This document shows positions 24,188 through 32,702 of a stretch of DNA of 64,000 bases, one piece after another. Within the stretch, counting starts at the first letter, position 1, and each line of letters starts with the position of its first letter. Where the stretch lies: positions 62,001-126,000 of the forward strand of contig NZ_CP069163.1 of NCBI RefSeq assembly GCF_018802765.1. Reading direction: 5' to 3'. The translations under genes were made by a program, and so were the position numbers. The stretch is from Paludibacterium sp. B53371. Its GTDB lineage: Bacteria > Pseudomonadota > Gammaproteobacteria > Burkholderiales > Chromobacteriaceae. The notes under the pieces were generated by a model. It did no database searches and was not told where the DNA came from. It worked only from the letters and a program-made list of their open reading frames with translations.

Positions 24188-25504
24188 ATGTCTGCACTGT
24201 TCGCTGATGCCTCTGCCTGGCTTCGCCACCGTCTGGGGCAGACCTTTGCCTCGCTGGGCGAATTCAATTACCGCCTTTGGGCCCTGGGGGCTCTGGTGTC
24301 GAATATCGGCACCTGGATGCAGCGCACTGCGCAGGACTGGCTGGTACTGACCGAGTTGACCCACCACAGTGCCACGGCGGTCGGCATCGTCATGTCCTTG
24401 CAGTTCGGTCCGCAAATGCTGCTGACACCGCTGGCCGGCATGGCCGCTGACCGACTGGACCGTCGCAAGCTGCTGATGGCCACGCAGTCGGCGGCGGCAC
24501 TGCTGGCGCTGGCGCTCGGCCTGTTGTCGATGACGGGTTGGGTCCGGCTGTGGCAGGTGTATCTGTTTGCCGGTCTGCTGGGCTGTGTCACGGCCTTTGA
24601 CGGGCCGGCGCGGCACAGTTTCGTCAGCGAGCTGGCCAGCGAGCAGCGCCTGTCCAATGCGGTGGCGCTCAACTCGCTGTCGTTCAACAGTGCGCGGCTG
24701 ATCGGTCCGGCGCTGGCCGGGGTGATGATTGCCGCCATCGGCACCGGCTGGGTGTTTGTGGTCAATGCGGTGTCATTTGTCGCGGTGCTGGCTTCGCTGG
24801 GGGCCTTGCGCGTGCCACAGCTGTATCGCAAGCCGCGCGATCCGCGGCAATCCAGCGGTTTTGTCGACGGGCTGCATTATGTGGCCGGTCGGCCGGATCT
24901 GCTGGTGATGATGGCCATGATGTTCCTGTTCAGCACCTTCGGGCTGAATTTCCCGATTTTCATCGCCACCATGTCGGTCGGGGTGTTTCATGCCGGCGCA
25001 CAGCAATACGGCTATCTGAGTTCGACCATGGCGATTGGCTCGGTGACCGGCGCCCTGCTGGCAGCCGGCCGCAGCCAGCCGCGCATTGCCTTGCTGGTGT
25101 GCAGCGCGGCCGCGTTTGCACTGGTATTTGCCGTCGCCATTCTCTGGCCGCATTACCTGGTGTTTGCCCTCTGTCTGACGCTGCTCGGGGTTTGTGCGCA
25201 AACCTTCAATACCGCCTGTAACAGTGCCATGCAGCTGGCTTCGGCTCCGGCGATGCGCGGCCGGGTGATGGCCATGCATCTGGCCATCATGCTGGGTGGC
25301 ACGCCGCTGGGGGCACCGTTTGCCGGCTGGGTGGCTGACCGCTTCGGTCCGCGCTGCGGTCTGCTGGTCGGCATGAGCGCCGGCGTTACCGCCGCGCTGG
25401 TCGGCTTGCGCTATCTGATTCGCTACCGCGGTTTGCGGCTGGAGCGCCGCGACGGGCGCTGGCGCCTGCATGTGCAGGCTGCGGCACCCGGCACGGCCGC
25501 CTGA
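24188..25504 (+). CDS. MFS transporter of the EntS-like (MFS_3) family
   Basis: A 438-residue inner-membrane protein with about 12 hydrophobic segments. The first loop (NIGTWMQRTAQDWLVLTELT) and the loop motif MAADRLDRRKLLMATQ are typical of the MFS_3/EntS-like exporter group. FDGPARHSFVSELASEQRLS is a conserved block of the same group. Members export siderophores or drugs, and the substrate here is unknown. The ATG at 24188 is consistent with alignment to family starts. Confidence 0.85.
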   Translation: MSALFADASAWLRHRLGQTFASLGEFNYRLWALGALVSNIGTWMQRTAQDWLVLTELTHHSATAVGIVMSLQFGPQMLLTPLAGMAADRLDRRKLLMATQSAAALLALALGLLSMTGWVRLWQVYLFAGLLGCVTAFDGPARHSFVSELASEQRLSNAVALNSLSFNSARLIGPALAGVMIAAIGTGWVFVVNAVSFVAVLASLGALRVPQLYRKPRDPRQSSGFVDGLHYVAGRPDLLVMMAMMFLFSTFGLNFPIFIATMSVGVFHAGAQQYGYLSSTMAIGSVTGALLAAGRSQPRIALLVCSAAAFALVFAVAILWPHYLVFALCLTLLGVCAQTFNTACNSAMQLASAPAMRGRVMAMHLAIMLGGTPLGAPFAGWVADRFGPRCGLLVGMSAGVTAALVGLRYLIRYRGLRLERRDGRWRLHVQAAAPGTAA

Positions 25505-25512
25505 GCGTTCGG

Positions 25513-26709
25513 TCAACGCGGCTGGGTGCCCATGGCCCATTCCCCGCCCGGTTCCCGGCGGTCGAGACGGCCGCTCAGGGTGGTCAGGGCCAGGGCCAGT
25601 AGCACGATCAGGGCCCCGATCCAGGGGGTGGGCATCAGGCCGGCGCGGCTGACGATCAGCCCGCCCAGCCAGGCGCCGCCGGCGATGCCAAGATTGAAGG
25701 CCGCGATATTCAGTCCGGAGGCGACATCGACGGATTGCGGGCTGACCCGCTGCGCCAGTTGCACCACATAGACCTGTAGTCCCGGCACATTGCCGAAAGC
25801 GAATGCCCCCCACAGCAAGACCGTGAGCAAGGCCAGCCAGGGCATGGGCGCGGTCACGGCAAACAGCAGCAACACTGCCGACAGGCCGGCAAACACAATC
25901 TGCAGGGCGTTCACCGGGCCGCGGCGGTCTGCCAGCCGGCCACCCCACACATTTCCGATGGCGACCGAGATGCCGTAGGCCAGCAGGACCAGGCTGACGG
26001 CATTGGCGCTGAAGCCGCTGACCTGCTGCAGGATGGGAACCAGGAAGGTGAAGGCGACGAAAGAGCCGCCATAGCCGACCGCCGTCATGGCATAAACCAG
26101 CAGCAGCCGTGGTTGCTGCAGAACCCGCAGTTGCTGGCTCAGTCGGGTGACGGGCGGTTGCGGCAGGTCGCGCGGGATGAACAGACTGGCACTGAGCAGG
26201 GCCAGGAGCCCCAGCAGGGCCACGGCCAGGAAGGTGGCACGCCAGCCAAGGTGCTGGCCGATGAAAGTGCCCAGCGGTACCCCGGTGACCAGGGCCACAG
26301 TCAGACCGGAGAACATGGTGGCGATGGCGCTGGCAGCTTTGTCGCGCGCCACCAGACCGGTGGCGATGGTCGAGCCGATGGAGAAGAACACGCCGTGTGC
26401 CAGACCGGTGAGGACGCGGGCCAGAACCAGGGTGGCGTAGCCGGGGGCCTGCCAGGCCAGCAGGTTGCCCAGGGTGAACAGCATCATCAGTCCGAGCAGC
26501 AGTGGCTTGCGCGCGACGCGGCCGGTCAGGGCGGTCAGCAGCGGTGCGCCGAGTGCGACGCCCAGGGCATACAGGCTGACCAGTAGCCCGGCAGAGGGCA
26601 GGCTGATGCCGAGATCGCCGGCAATGGTCGGGATCAGCCCGACGATCACGAATTCGGTGGTGCCGATGGCAAAGGCGCTGATGGTGAGCGCCAGCAAGGC
26701 AATGGGCAT
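25513..26709 (-). CDS. MFS efflux transporter (AraJ/YdhP-like)
   Basis: A 398-residue 12-TM transporter beginning MPIALLALTISAFAIGTTEF, a start typical of the AraJ/YdhP/NepI drug:proton antiporter group. GGAG lies about 10 bases before the ATG at 26709. The cytoplasmic loop motif ALTGRVARKPLLLGLM and the motif ARVLTGLAHGVFFSIG support the class. The gene is divergent from a LysR-type regulator (100 bp apart), which probably controls it. It converges with the EntS-like gene. The substrate is unknown. Confidence 0.87.
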   Translation of the reverse strand: MPIALLALTISAFAIGTTEFVIVGLIPTIAGDLGISLPSAGLLVSLYALGVALGAPLLTALTGRVARKPLLLGLMMLFTLGNLLAWQAPGYATLVLARVLTGLAHGVFFSIGSTIATGLVARDKAASAIATMFSGLTVALVTGVPLGTFIGQHLGWRATFLAVALLGLLALLSASLFIPRDLPQPPVTRLSQQLRVLQQPRLLLVYAMTAVGYGGSFVAFTFLVPILQQVSGFSANAVSLVLLAYGISVAIGNVWGGRLADRRGPVNALQIVFAGLSAVLLLFAVTAPMPWLALLTVLLWGAFAFGNVPGLQVYVVQLAQRVSPQSVDVASGLNIAAFNLGIAGGAWLGGLIVSRAGLMPTPWIGALIVLLALALTTLSGRLDRREPGGEWAMGTQPR

Positions 26710-26809
26710 GGTACAGACTCCTGCAAAGTGATAAGGCCTGCAGTGTGGCGGATTGGTTGTTGCAGAAAAACTGGTTAATTCGGAAAACATTTTTGTCTAA
26801 AATGCAAAA

Positions 26810-27706
26810 ATGAATCTGACCTTCGAAGAGCTTCAGGCCTTTGTGGCCGTGGTGGACTGCGGCTCGCTGACCGCCGCGGCCGAACAGCTGACGCAAACCG
26901 TGTCGGCGGTGAGCCGGTCGCTGGCACGTCTGGAGTGCAAGCTGGAGACCGCCTTGTTGCAGCGGACGACTCGCCGCATGGTGTTGACCGAAGAGGGGCA
27001 CTTTTTCCTGCCGCGCGCGCGGCGCATCCTGGAAGAGCTGACACAGACTGCCGAGCTGATGGCGCTTCGCAAGCAGCAGCCGGCCGGTCGCCTGCGCATC
27101 AACGCGGCATCACCTTTCATGCTGCATGTGCTGGTGCCTCTGGTCGGTGCCTTCCATCGTGCCTATCCACAAATTGAACTGGCGCTGCACAGCAGTGATC
27201 AATTGATCGATTTGCTGGAGGAGCGCACGGATATTGCCATCCGCATCGGTGCATTGAGCGACTCGACGCTGCATGCCCGCGCCCTTGGCCGCTACCCGCT
27301 GCGGGTGCTGGCCAGTCCCGGCTATCTGGCGCGCCATGGCCTGCCAGGCAGTGTGGCGGCACTGGCACAGCATCGTCTGCTCGGCTTTACCCAGCCCGAG
27401 TCCCTCAATCTCTGGCCCTTGCGTCACGGGCAGGGTGAGCGTTATGCCATCACGCCAGCGCTGAGCGCTTCCAGCGGGGAGACCTTGCGACAGTTGGCGC
27501 TGGACGGAGAGGGGGTGGTGTGTCTGGCTGATTTCATGACCCAGGCCGATCTGCAGGCGGGGAGACTGTGTCAGATCTTGCCCGAGCAGACGGTGCCGGT
27601 ATGGCAGCCGGTGCATGCGGTGTATTACCGCCAGAGCAGCCTGGCTCCCCGGATTGCCTGCTTTCTGGATTTTCTCAGTCAGCACCTGTCACTTTCAGCG
27701 CCTTAA
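26810..27706 (+). CDS. LysR-type transcriptional regulator
   Basis: A 298-residue LTTR. The N-terminal winged helix reads LQAFVAVVDCGSLTAAAEQL, then VSAVSRSLARLECKLETAL. The co-inducer domain follows from about residue 90 (GRLRINAASPFMLHVLVPLV). Overall sequence fits the DmlR/YhjC-like subgroup. It is divergent from the MFS efflux gene and probably regulates it and itself from the shared 100-bp region, which is AT-rich. Confidence 0.88.
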   Translation: MNLTFEELQAFVAVVDCGSLTAAAEQLTQTVSAVSRSLARLECKLETALLQRTTRRMVLTEEGHFFLPRARRILEELTQTAELMALRKQQPAGRLRINAASPFMLHVLVPLVGAFHRAYPQIELALHSSDQLIDLLEERTDIAIRIGALSDSTLHARALGRYPLRVLASPGYLARHGLPGSVAALAQHRLLGFTQPESLNLWPLRHGQGERYAITPALSASSGETLRQLALDGEGVVCLADFMTQADLQAGRLCQILPEQTVPVWQPVHAVYYRQSSLAPRIACFLDFLSQHLSLSAP

Positions 27707-27924
27707 ACAGAAAGTTTCTGCCCCGCTTGGGGTAGGCCAAGTGCATGAACATTGATTTATTGCGACTTTTGACCCAATGCTTACTTAAATGCACCTGTCC
27801 TTGAAAAATGGACATGGTCAATGCATCAGGCATTGCACTCCGGTGGGCCCGGCGCTTTCTCCGGCTTGTCGCCGCGAGAAGAATCAGTGCCGCCCTGCCG
27901 GTCGCGCACTTTTGGGAGTGAGTC

Positions 27925-28710
27925 GTGAGACAGGATTGTGAGCAGGGACGTCGATTAAGCGCGTGGATGCTGGCGCTGAGCCTGCAGGCCTTGCCGGCCG
28001 CGGCCGGTCCCACGCTGGTGTTTTATTCCGAAGAAGGGCAAAAGCCGATGTCGTATCAAGAGAACGGCATGCCCAAAGGGGAATACATCGATCATTTTCT
28101 GCGTATTGCCCGCCAGGTTCCCGGTTATCAGATTGAAATCCACTTTGCGTCCTGGGCGCGCGGACTGGAGGAGACGCGCGAAGGGCTGAGTGCCGGGCTG
28201 ATCGGCGCTTACTATCGGCCACAGGAGCGGCCGTATCTGAACCATTCCAAAGCGATTTATCAGGAAGATGTGGCGGTGCACTGCAACCGCGATGCGGTGG
28301 CGGACCGGCAATTCAGGCGCTATCCGGATGATTTTGCCGGCCTGACCTTTGGCAATCAGCGCGGCTATCTGGCGCCCGGGCCGCAGTTCTTTGCCATGGC
28401 GGCGCAGGGGCGGATCAAGGTGGTCGAAGGGCTGGCGTTTACCGGGCTGGTCAAGAAAATGCTGGTGGGGGAGATTGATTGTGTGGTCAATCCCAGCCTG
28501 GTGCTGGACCAGGCGATCACCACGCTGGAGGCGCAGGGCCTGCCGGAACGCATGCGCTATAAATCGCGGCGCATCATGCTGGTCAAGACCGAGAGCGTGC
28601 ATGTCGGCTTCAGTAAAAAATATGAAGCCAGCCACCCCGAGCTGAAGACCTTTCGCGCATTGTTTGACCAGATTGCCAGCCGCTATCCGGTGGCCCGGAT
28701 GACGCCATGA
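27925..28710 (+). CDS. Periplasmic solute-binding protein (SBP_bac_3-like)
   Basis: A 261-residue exported protein with a signal peptide (hydrophobic core AWMLALSLQALPAAA) and a family-3 solute-binding fold: LVFYSEEGQKPMSYQENGMP, then GEYIDHFLRIARQVPGY and VAVHCNRDAVADRQ. The start is a GTG at 27925. The stop overlaps the ATG of the diguanylate cyclase by 4 bp, and no permease genes follow. It therefore more likely works as a ligand sensor for the cyclase than as a transporter component. The ligand is not predictable, with amino acids the typical class. About 220 bp upstream carry no gene. Confidence 0.8.
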   Translation: MRQDCEQGRRLSAWMLALSLQALPAAAGPTLVFYSEEGQKPMSYQENGMPKGEYIDHFLRIARQVPGYQIEIHFASWARGLEETREGLSAGLIGAYYRPQERPYLNHSKAIYQEDVAVHCNRDAVADRQFRRYPDDFAGLTFGNQRGYLAPGPQFFAMAAQGRIKVVEGLAFTGLVKKMLVGEIDCVVNPSLVLDQAITTLEAQGLPERMRYKSRRIMLVKTESVHVGFSKKYEASHPELKTFRALFDQIASRYPVARMTP

Positions 28711-30017
28711 AGTCCATTCGCCTGCGGCTGATCCTGCTGTTTGTGGTGGTGACCACCACCACGCTGGGGGCCTTTGCCTATTACGAGCAACGTCTGCTGC
28801 GGCACGACCTGGAGAATCGCTTTGTCGCTTTGCAGCGCGATATTGCCAGCAGATTGCAGCAGGATCTGGCTCAGCCCCTGTGGGACATGGACCTGGGGGT
28901 GGTCAATGCCAAACTGGAGGCGGCATTGATCCCGCATGAGGTGCAGGCGGTTTATCTGTATGTACCAGATCAGAAGGAAGCGCTGGCCGGGCTGGCGCGC
29001 AATTTGTCCGGCAGTGATTTGCCCTCGCGGGCACCGGACCAGTTGGAAGATGAAATGCGCCAAGTGCTGATTTTCCCGCCGCCGCAGGTGGATCCGGCAC
29101 GGCGCAAGATCAGTATTGGCCGGGTTTCGGTGTATTTTTCGCGGGCCGGGCTCGAGCAGGCGCTTTCCGTCGCCATGCTGCGGCGGCTGGTGGAAGTCCT
29201 GGTGGCGAACATCCTGTTGCTGATGGTGCTGTTTTTCAGCCTGCGGCTGGTGTTCGTGCCGCTCAGCAGCCTGCGCAATGCCTTGCATGATCTGGCCAGC
29301 AATCAGGCCGAAGATTTGCAGGCCTTGCCCAGGACGCAGCTGCTGGAGTTCGACCAGGTGGTCGAGGGCTTCAATGCCACGCTGGGTAAAGTGAAAACCG
29401 TCATCGCCCGTCACCGCCAGGCGGAGGCGGCGGCCCTGGAGGCCAGTCAGCGAACCCAGGAGGCGCTGGGCCAGGTCAGGCTGGCGCAGCAGGAGCTGCT
29501 GGAAAGCAATCGCCAGCTGGAGCGGCTGACCGTGACTGACTCGCTGACCGGTCTGGGGAACCGGATGATGCTCGACCGGGTGCTGGAGGAGCAGCTCAAC
29601 CGTTATCGTCGCTATGGGGGGGTGTTTTCGCTGGTGTTGCTGGATATCGATTTTTTTAAGCGCATCAACGACACCCATGGCCACCCGGTTGGCGACATGG
29701 TGCTGGTGGCGCTGGCGCAATTGCTCAAGCAGAGTACGCGCAGTGTGGATGTGATTGGCCGCTGGGGCGGTGAAGAGTTTTTGCTGATCTGTCCGGATAC
29801 GGACCTGTTCAGTGCACTCGAACTGGCGGAAAAGTTGCGTCAGCGTGTCGAGAGCTGCCACTTCCCGATTATCGACGCCTTGTCGGCCAGTTTTGGCGTG
29901 GCCAGTGTGCAGGAAGACGATAACGCACAAAGCTTGCTGGCGCGGGTGGACCGCGCGCTGTACCGCGCCAAGGACGGGGGCCGCAATCGCGTGGTGGGCG
30001 AGTCCGCCTCGGCCTGA
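28707..30017 (+). CDS. Membrane diguanylate cyclase (GGDEF)
   Basis: A 436-residue inner-membrane protein. An N-terminal membrane segment (LRLILLFVVVTTTTLGAFAY), a periplasmic domain of about 130 residues and a second membrane segment (LLMVLFFSLRLVFVPLSSL) lead to a HAMP-like linker and coiled coil. The GGDEF domain follows: DSLTGLGNRMMLDRVLEEQL, VLLDIDFFKRINDTHGH and the active site RWGGEEF. It should make c-di-GMP. No inhibitory RxxD is visible directly before the GGEEF. Coupled translation with the periplasmic binding protein suggests the latter docks on its periplasmic domain. Confidence 0.88.
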   Translation: MKSIRLRLILLFVVVTTTTLGAFAYYEQRLLRHDLENRFVALQRDIASRLQQDLAQPLWDMDLGVVNAKLEAALIPHEVQAVYLYVPDQKEALAGLARNLSGSDLPSRAPDQLEDEMRQVLIFPPPQVDPARRKISIGRVSVYFSRAGLEQALSVAMLRRLVEVLVANILLLMVLFFSLRLVFVPLSSLRNALHDLASNQAEDLQALPRTQLLEFDQVVEGFNATLGKVKTVIARHRQAEAAALEASQRTQEALGQVRLAQQELLESNRQLERLTVTDSLTGLGNRMMLDRVLEEQLNRYRRYGGVFSLVLLDIDFFKRINDTHGHPVGDMVLVALAQLLKQSTRSVDVIGRWGGEEFLLICPDTDLFSALELAEKLRQRVESCHFPIIDALSASFGVASVQEDDNAQSLLARVDRALYRAKDGGRNRVVGESASA

Positions 30018-30030
30018 TTGGTTCTGGAAC

Positions 30031-30082
30031 GGGGTCAGGTCTTGTATTTTGCGTCACGACGCAAAATACAAGACCTGACCCC
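30031..30082. repeat. 52-bp near-perfect palindrome (REP/RAYT-type repeat or terminator)
   Basis: GGGGTCAGGTCTTGTATTTT at 30031-30050 continues with GCGTC, then AC, then the exact reverse complement of the 25-base arm. It lies between the convergent cyclase and glmS genes. The sequence GGGGTCAGGTCTTG... resembles repeats found beside REP-associated tyrosine transposase genes in proteobacteria. No such transposase is in the window. It could also act as a transcription terminator, although no T-run follows. Confidence 0.8.
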
Positions 30083-30108
30083 GAACTTGTGTGCCCCGAG
30101 CTGGCGGA

Positions 30109-31938
30109 TTATTCGACGGTGACGCTCTTGGCCAGATTGCGTGGTTTGTCGATGTCGGTGCCGCGGGCGACGGCGGTGTGGTAGGCCAGCAGTTGCATTG
30201 CCAGGGTATGCAGCAGCGGGGAGAGATGGCCGTAGTGTTCGGTCAGGCGGATGGCCCGGATGGATTCTCCTGGTTCGATGGCGCTGTCGCGGTCGCAGAA
30301 CACATAGAGTTGACCGCCACGGGCGCCGACTTCGTGCAGATTGGATTTGAGTTTTTCCAGCAGCCGGTCATTCGGTGCCACGGCCACCACCGGCATCTCT
30401 TCGCTGACCAGTGCCAGCGGTCCGTGTTTCAGTTCGCCGGCCGGGTAGGCTTCGGCATGAATGTAGGAAATCTCCTTGAGTTTCAGTGCGCCTTCCAGCG
30501 CGACCGGGTAGTGCAGGCCGCGACCGAGGAACAGGGCGTGGGCCTTGCCGGCAAAGTGTTCGGCCCAGGCGATGATCTGCGGCTCCAGGGCCAGGACGGC
30601 GCGCATGGACTGCGGCAGGTGACGCAGGGCCTTGAGTTCGGCGGCTTCCTGTTCGTCGCTCAGGCGGCCACGGGCTTGTGCCAGGCACAGCGCCAGCAGG
30701 TAGAGTGCGACCAGCTGGGTGGTGAAGCCCTTGGTGGAGGCGACACCGATTTCGACGCCGGCACGGGTGAGGAACTGCAGCTGGCATTCGCGCACCAGGG
30801 CGCTGCTGGCGACATTGCAGATGGCCAGGGTGCGGGTCATGCCTTGTTCACCGGCGAAGCGCACGGCCGCCAGCGTGTCAGCGGTTTCGCCACTTTGCGA
30901 GATGGCGACCACCAGGGTGTCGGGGTGGGCAATGCTGTCGCGGTAGCGGTATTCGCTGGCGATCTCCACATCGACCGGGATGCGTGCCAGGCTCTCGATC
31001 CAGTATTTGGCCGTCAGGCCGGCGTAGTAGCTGGAGCCGCAGGCCAGGATCAGCACGCGTCCGGTTTCGCGCAGCGCCGGATAGGCGCCGTCGCCGAACA
31101 GCTCGGGCATGATGGCCAGCACATCGTGCAGGGTGTCGGCCACTGCGCGCGGTTGTTCGAAGATCTCTTTCTGCATGTAGTGGCGATAGGGGCCGAGTTC
31201 GACCTGGTTGTCCTGGGCGCTGACGAAGCGGACCGGACGCTCGACCGCTTGCCCCTGGGCATCGCTGATCCAGTAGCGCTGCAGCTGGATGTCGGCCACG
31301 TCGCCTTCTTCCAGATAGACAAAGCGTTGGCAGACCCCGGCCAGTGCCAGGGCGTCGGAGGCCAGGAAGTGTTCCTGCTCACCCAGCCCGAGTACCAGCG
31401 GGGAGCCCTGGCGTGCGCCGACGACGCGATGTGGTTCTTCGCGGCTCAGCACGGCGATGGCGTAGCTGCCGTTGAGGCGTTGTACGGCCTGCTGTACCGC
31501 CTCGAACAGATCGCCGCGGTAGAGGTAGTCGATCAGATGGGCGATGACTTCGCTGTCGGTCTGGCTGGCGAAGTGGTAACCCTTCTGCTGCAGCATCTGT
31601 CGCAGTTCATCATGGTTTTCGATGATGCCGTTGTGCGACAGGGCGATGCGCGGCTGTTGTTCATCGGGCGAGAAATGCGGGTGGGCATTGCAGGTTTCCG
31701 GTCGTCCGTGGGTGGCCCAGCGGGTGTGGGCAATGCCGGTATAGCCGCTCATGGCCTGGGCAGTGACATGGGCCTGCAGGTCGGCGACCCGGGCTGTGCT
31801 GCGGGCGCGTTGCAGTTGTCCGTTCTGGTACAGGGCGACGCCGCAGGAATCATAGCCACGGTATTCCAGTCGCTTCAGCCCCTCGACCAGGATGGGCAGG
31901 ATATTGCGTTGCGCCACGGCGCCGACAATGCCACACAT
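30109..31938 (-). CDS. glmS: Glutamine-fructose-6-phosphate aminotransferase (isomerizing)
   Basis: A 609-residue cytoplasmic enzyme making glucosamine-6-phosphate from fructose-6-phosphate and glutamine, the first step to UDP-GlcNAc. The N-terminal nucleophile glutaminase domain begins [20 protein letters not shown] with the catalytic Cys2. The motif HTRWATHG follows near residue 87. Two SIS sugar-isomerase domains follow ([35 protein letters not shown]). The C-terminus ends NLAKSVTVE, as in the family. In many bacteria the 3' end of glmS is the Tn7 attachment site. Here it is free of insertions although a Tn7-like element lies 11.6 kb away. Confidence 0.97.
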   Translation of the reverse strand: MCGIVGAVAQRNILPILVEGLKRLEYRGYDSCGVALYQNGQLQRARSTARVADLQAHVTAQAMSGYTGIAHTRWATHGRPETCNAHPHFSPDEQQPRIALSHNGIIENHDELRQMLQQKGYHFASQTDSEVIAHLIDYLYRGDLFEAVQQAVQRLNGSYAIAVLSREEPHRVVGARQGSPLVLGLGEQEHFLASDALALAGVCQRFVYLEEGDVADIQLQRYWISDAQGQAVERPVRFVSAQDNQVELGPYRHYMQKEIFEQPRAVADTLHDVLAIMPELFGDGAYPALRETGRVLILACGSSYYAGLTAKYWIESLARIPVDVEIASEYRYRDSIAHPDTLVVAISQSGETADTLAAVRFAGEQGMTRTLAICNVASSALVRECQLQFLTRAGVEIGVASTKGFTTQLVALYLLALCLAQARGRLSDEQEAAELKALRHLPQSMRAVLALEPQIIAWAEHFAGKAHALFLGRGLHYPVALEGALKLKEISYIHAEAYPAGELKHGPLALVSEEMPVVAVAPNDRLLEKLKSNLHEVGARGGQLYVFCDRDSAIEPGESIRAIRLTEHYGHLSPLLHTLAMQLLAYHTAVARGTDIDKPRNLAKSVTVE

Positions 31939-32063
31939 GCGGTTGCTCCTTGTTGAATGATGTGGTTATGCTAGGTCGATTGCGGTGTTGAATGGTTTCA
32001 AAAAACTCAGGTATATGAAACGATTCGTCAAGACATTTGAATATTGAAATCGAATTTCAAAAT

Positions 32064-32546
32064 ATGACTTATCAAGAAATTAATCATCAGGTGGATGAGC
32101 TGGATCAGCGTATTCTGCAGCAGCTGCAGCAGGATGCCGACCTGAGCAATCAGCAGCTGGCCGAGCGGGTGCATGCCTCGGCGCCCACCTGTCTGCGTCG
32201 GGTGCGTCGTTTGAAACAGCTCGGACTGATCCAGCGCACGGTGGCCCTGGTGGCGCCGCAGGCGCAGGGGATTGGCCTGACGGCGCTGGTGGAAATTTCG
32301 CTGGAGCGTCAGTCGGCTGAGGCACTGGCGGCTTTCGAGACGCTGGTGGCCGACGAGCCGGCCGTGACGCAGTGCTATCGGGTGTCTCCCGGGCCGGATC
32401 TGGTGCTGGTGCTGGCGTTGGCCGACATGCCGGCCTACCATCAGCTGGCGCATCGCTTGCTGACCACGCAGGCCAATGTCCGTAATGTGCGGGCCTTTTT
32501 CGTCACTCACTGCAGCAAGTTTTCCCCGCATTCTCCCTTGTGCTGA
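32064..32546 (+). CDS. Lrp/AsnC-family transcriptional regulator
   Basis: About 160 residues. The N-terminal helix-turn-helix reads VDELDQRILQQLQQDADLSN, then ASAPTCLRRVRRLKQLGLIQ. The C-terminal RAM ligand-binding domain follows (GLTALVEISLERQSAEALAA, CYRVSPGPDLVLVLALADMP). The frame is open from a TTG at 32037. The ATG at 32064 is more usual in position relative to the LDxxDxxIL block. It is divergent from glmS. It may control the Bcr/CflA-type exporter gene downstream, as Lrp-like regulators next to exporters often do. Confidence 0.87.
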   Translation: MTYQEINHQVDELDQRILQQLQQDADLSNQQLAERVHASAPTCLRRVRRLKQLGLIQRTVALVAPQAQGIGLTALVEISLERQSAEALAAFETLVADEPAVTQCYRVSPGPDLVLVLALADMPAYHQLAHRLLTTQANVRNVRAFFVTHCSKFSPHSPLC

Positions 32547-32559
32547 TGCCGGCGCCGTC

Positions 32560-32585
32560 AGCACATCGGAATGCTCCGATGTGCT
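32560..32585 (+). terminator. Hairpin after the Lrp-type gene
   Basis: AGCACATCGGA (32560-32570) pairs perfectly with TCCGATGTGCT (32575-32585). No clear T-run follows, so termination is possible but unproven. Confidence 0.5.
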
Positions 32586-32702
32586 GTCTCAATGTATCGC
32601 GGCATGATGTTCGCGACCTTCTCTTCGTCTGTCAGACGACCTGTTTGACTCCCTGATGGTTTCAATGGGCAGCGGGTGCTGCCCCCTGCAACAAGGATTG
32701 GC

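Noticed and set aside
24773-27001. Minus-strand frame of 742 codons across both MFS genes
   Set aside because: Low-complexity, Ala/Arg/Pro-rich shadow. Both MFS genes in other frames have clear family motifs.
30085-30140. Tn7 insertion at the glmS attachment site
   Set aside because: The glmS 3' end and downstream DNA show no transposon end. The only nearby repeat is the 52-bp palindrome.
30091-31956. Plus-strand frame of 621 codons opposite glmS
   Set aside because: Composition is typical of an antisense shadow, and glmS on the other strand is unmistakable.
32037-32063. TTG start for the Lrp-type regulator giving nine more residues
   Set aside because: The added residues (NIEIEFQN) do not fit the family N-terminus, and no better ribosome site supports it.
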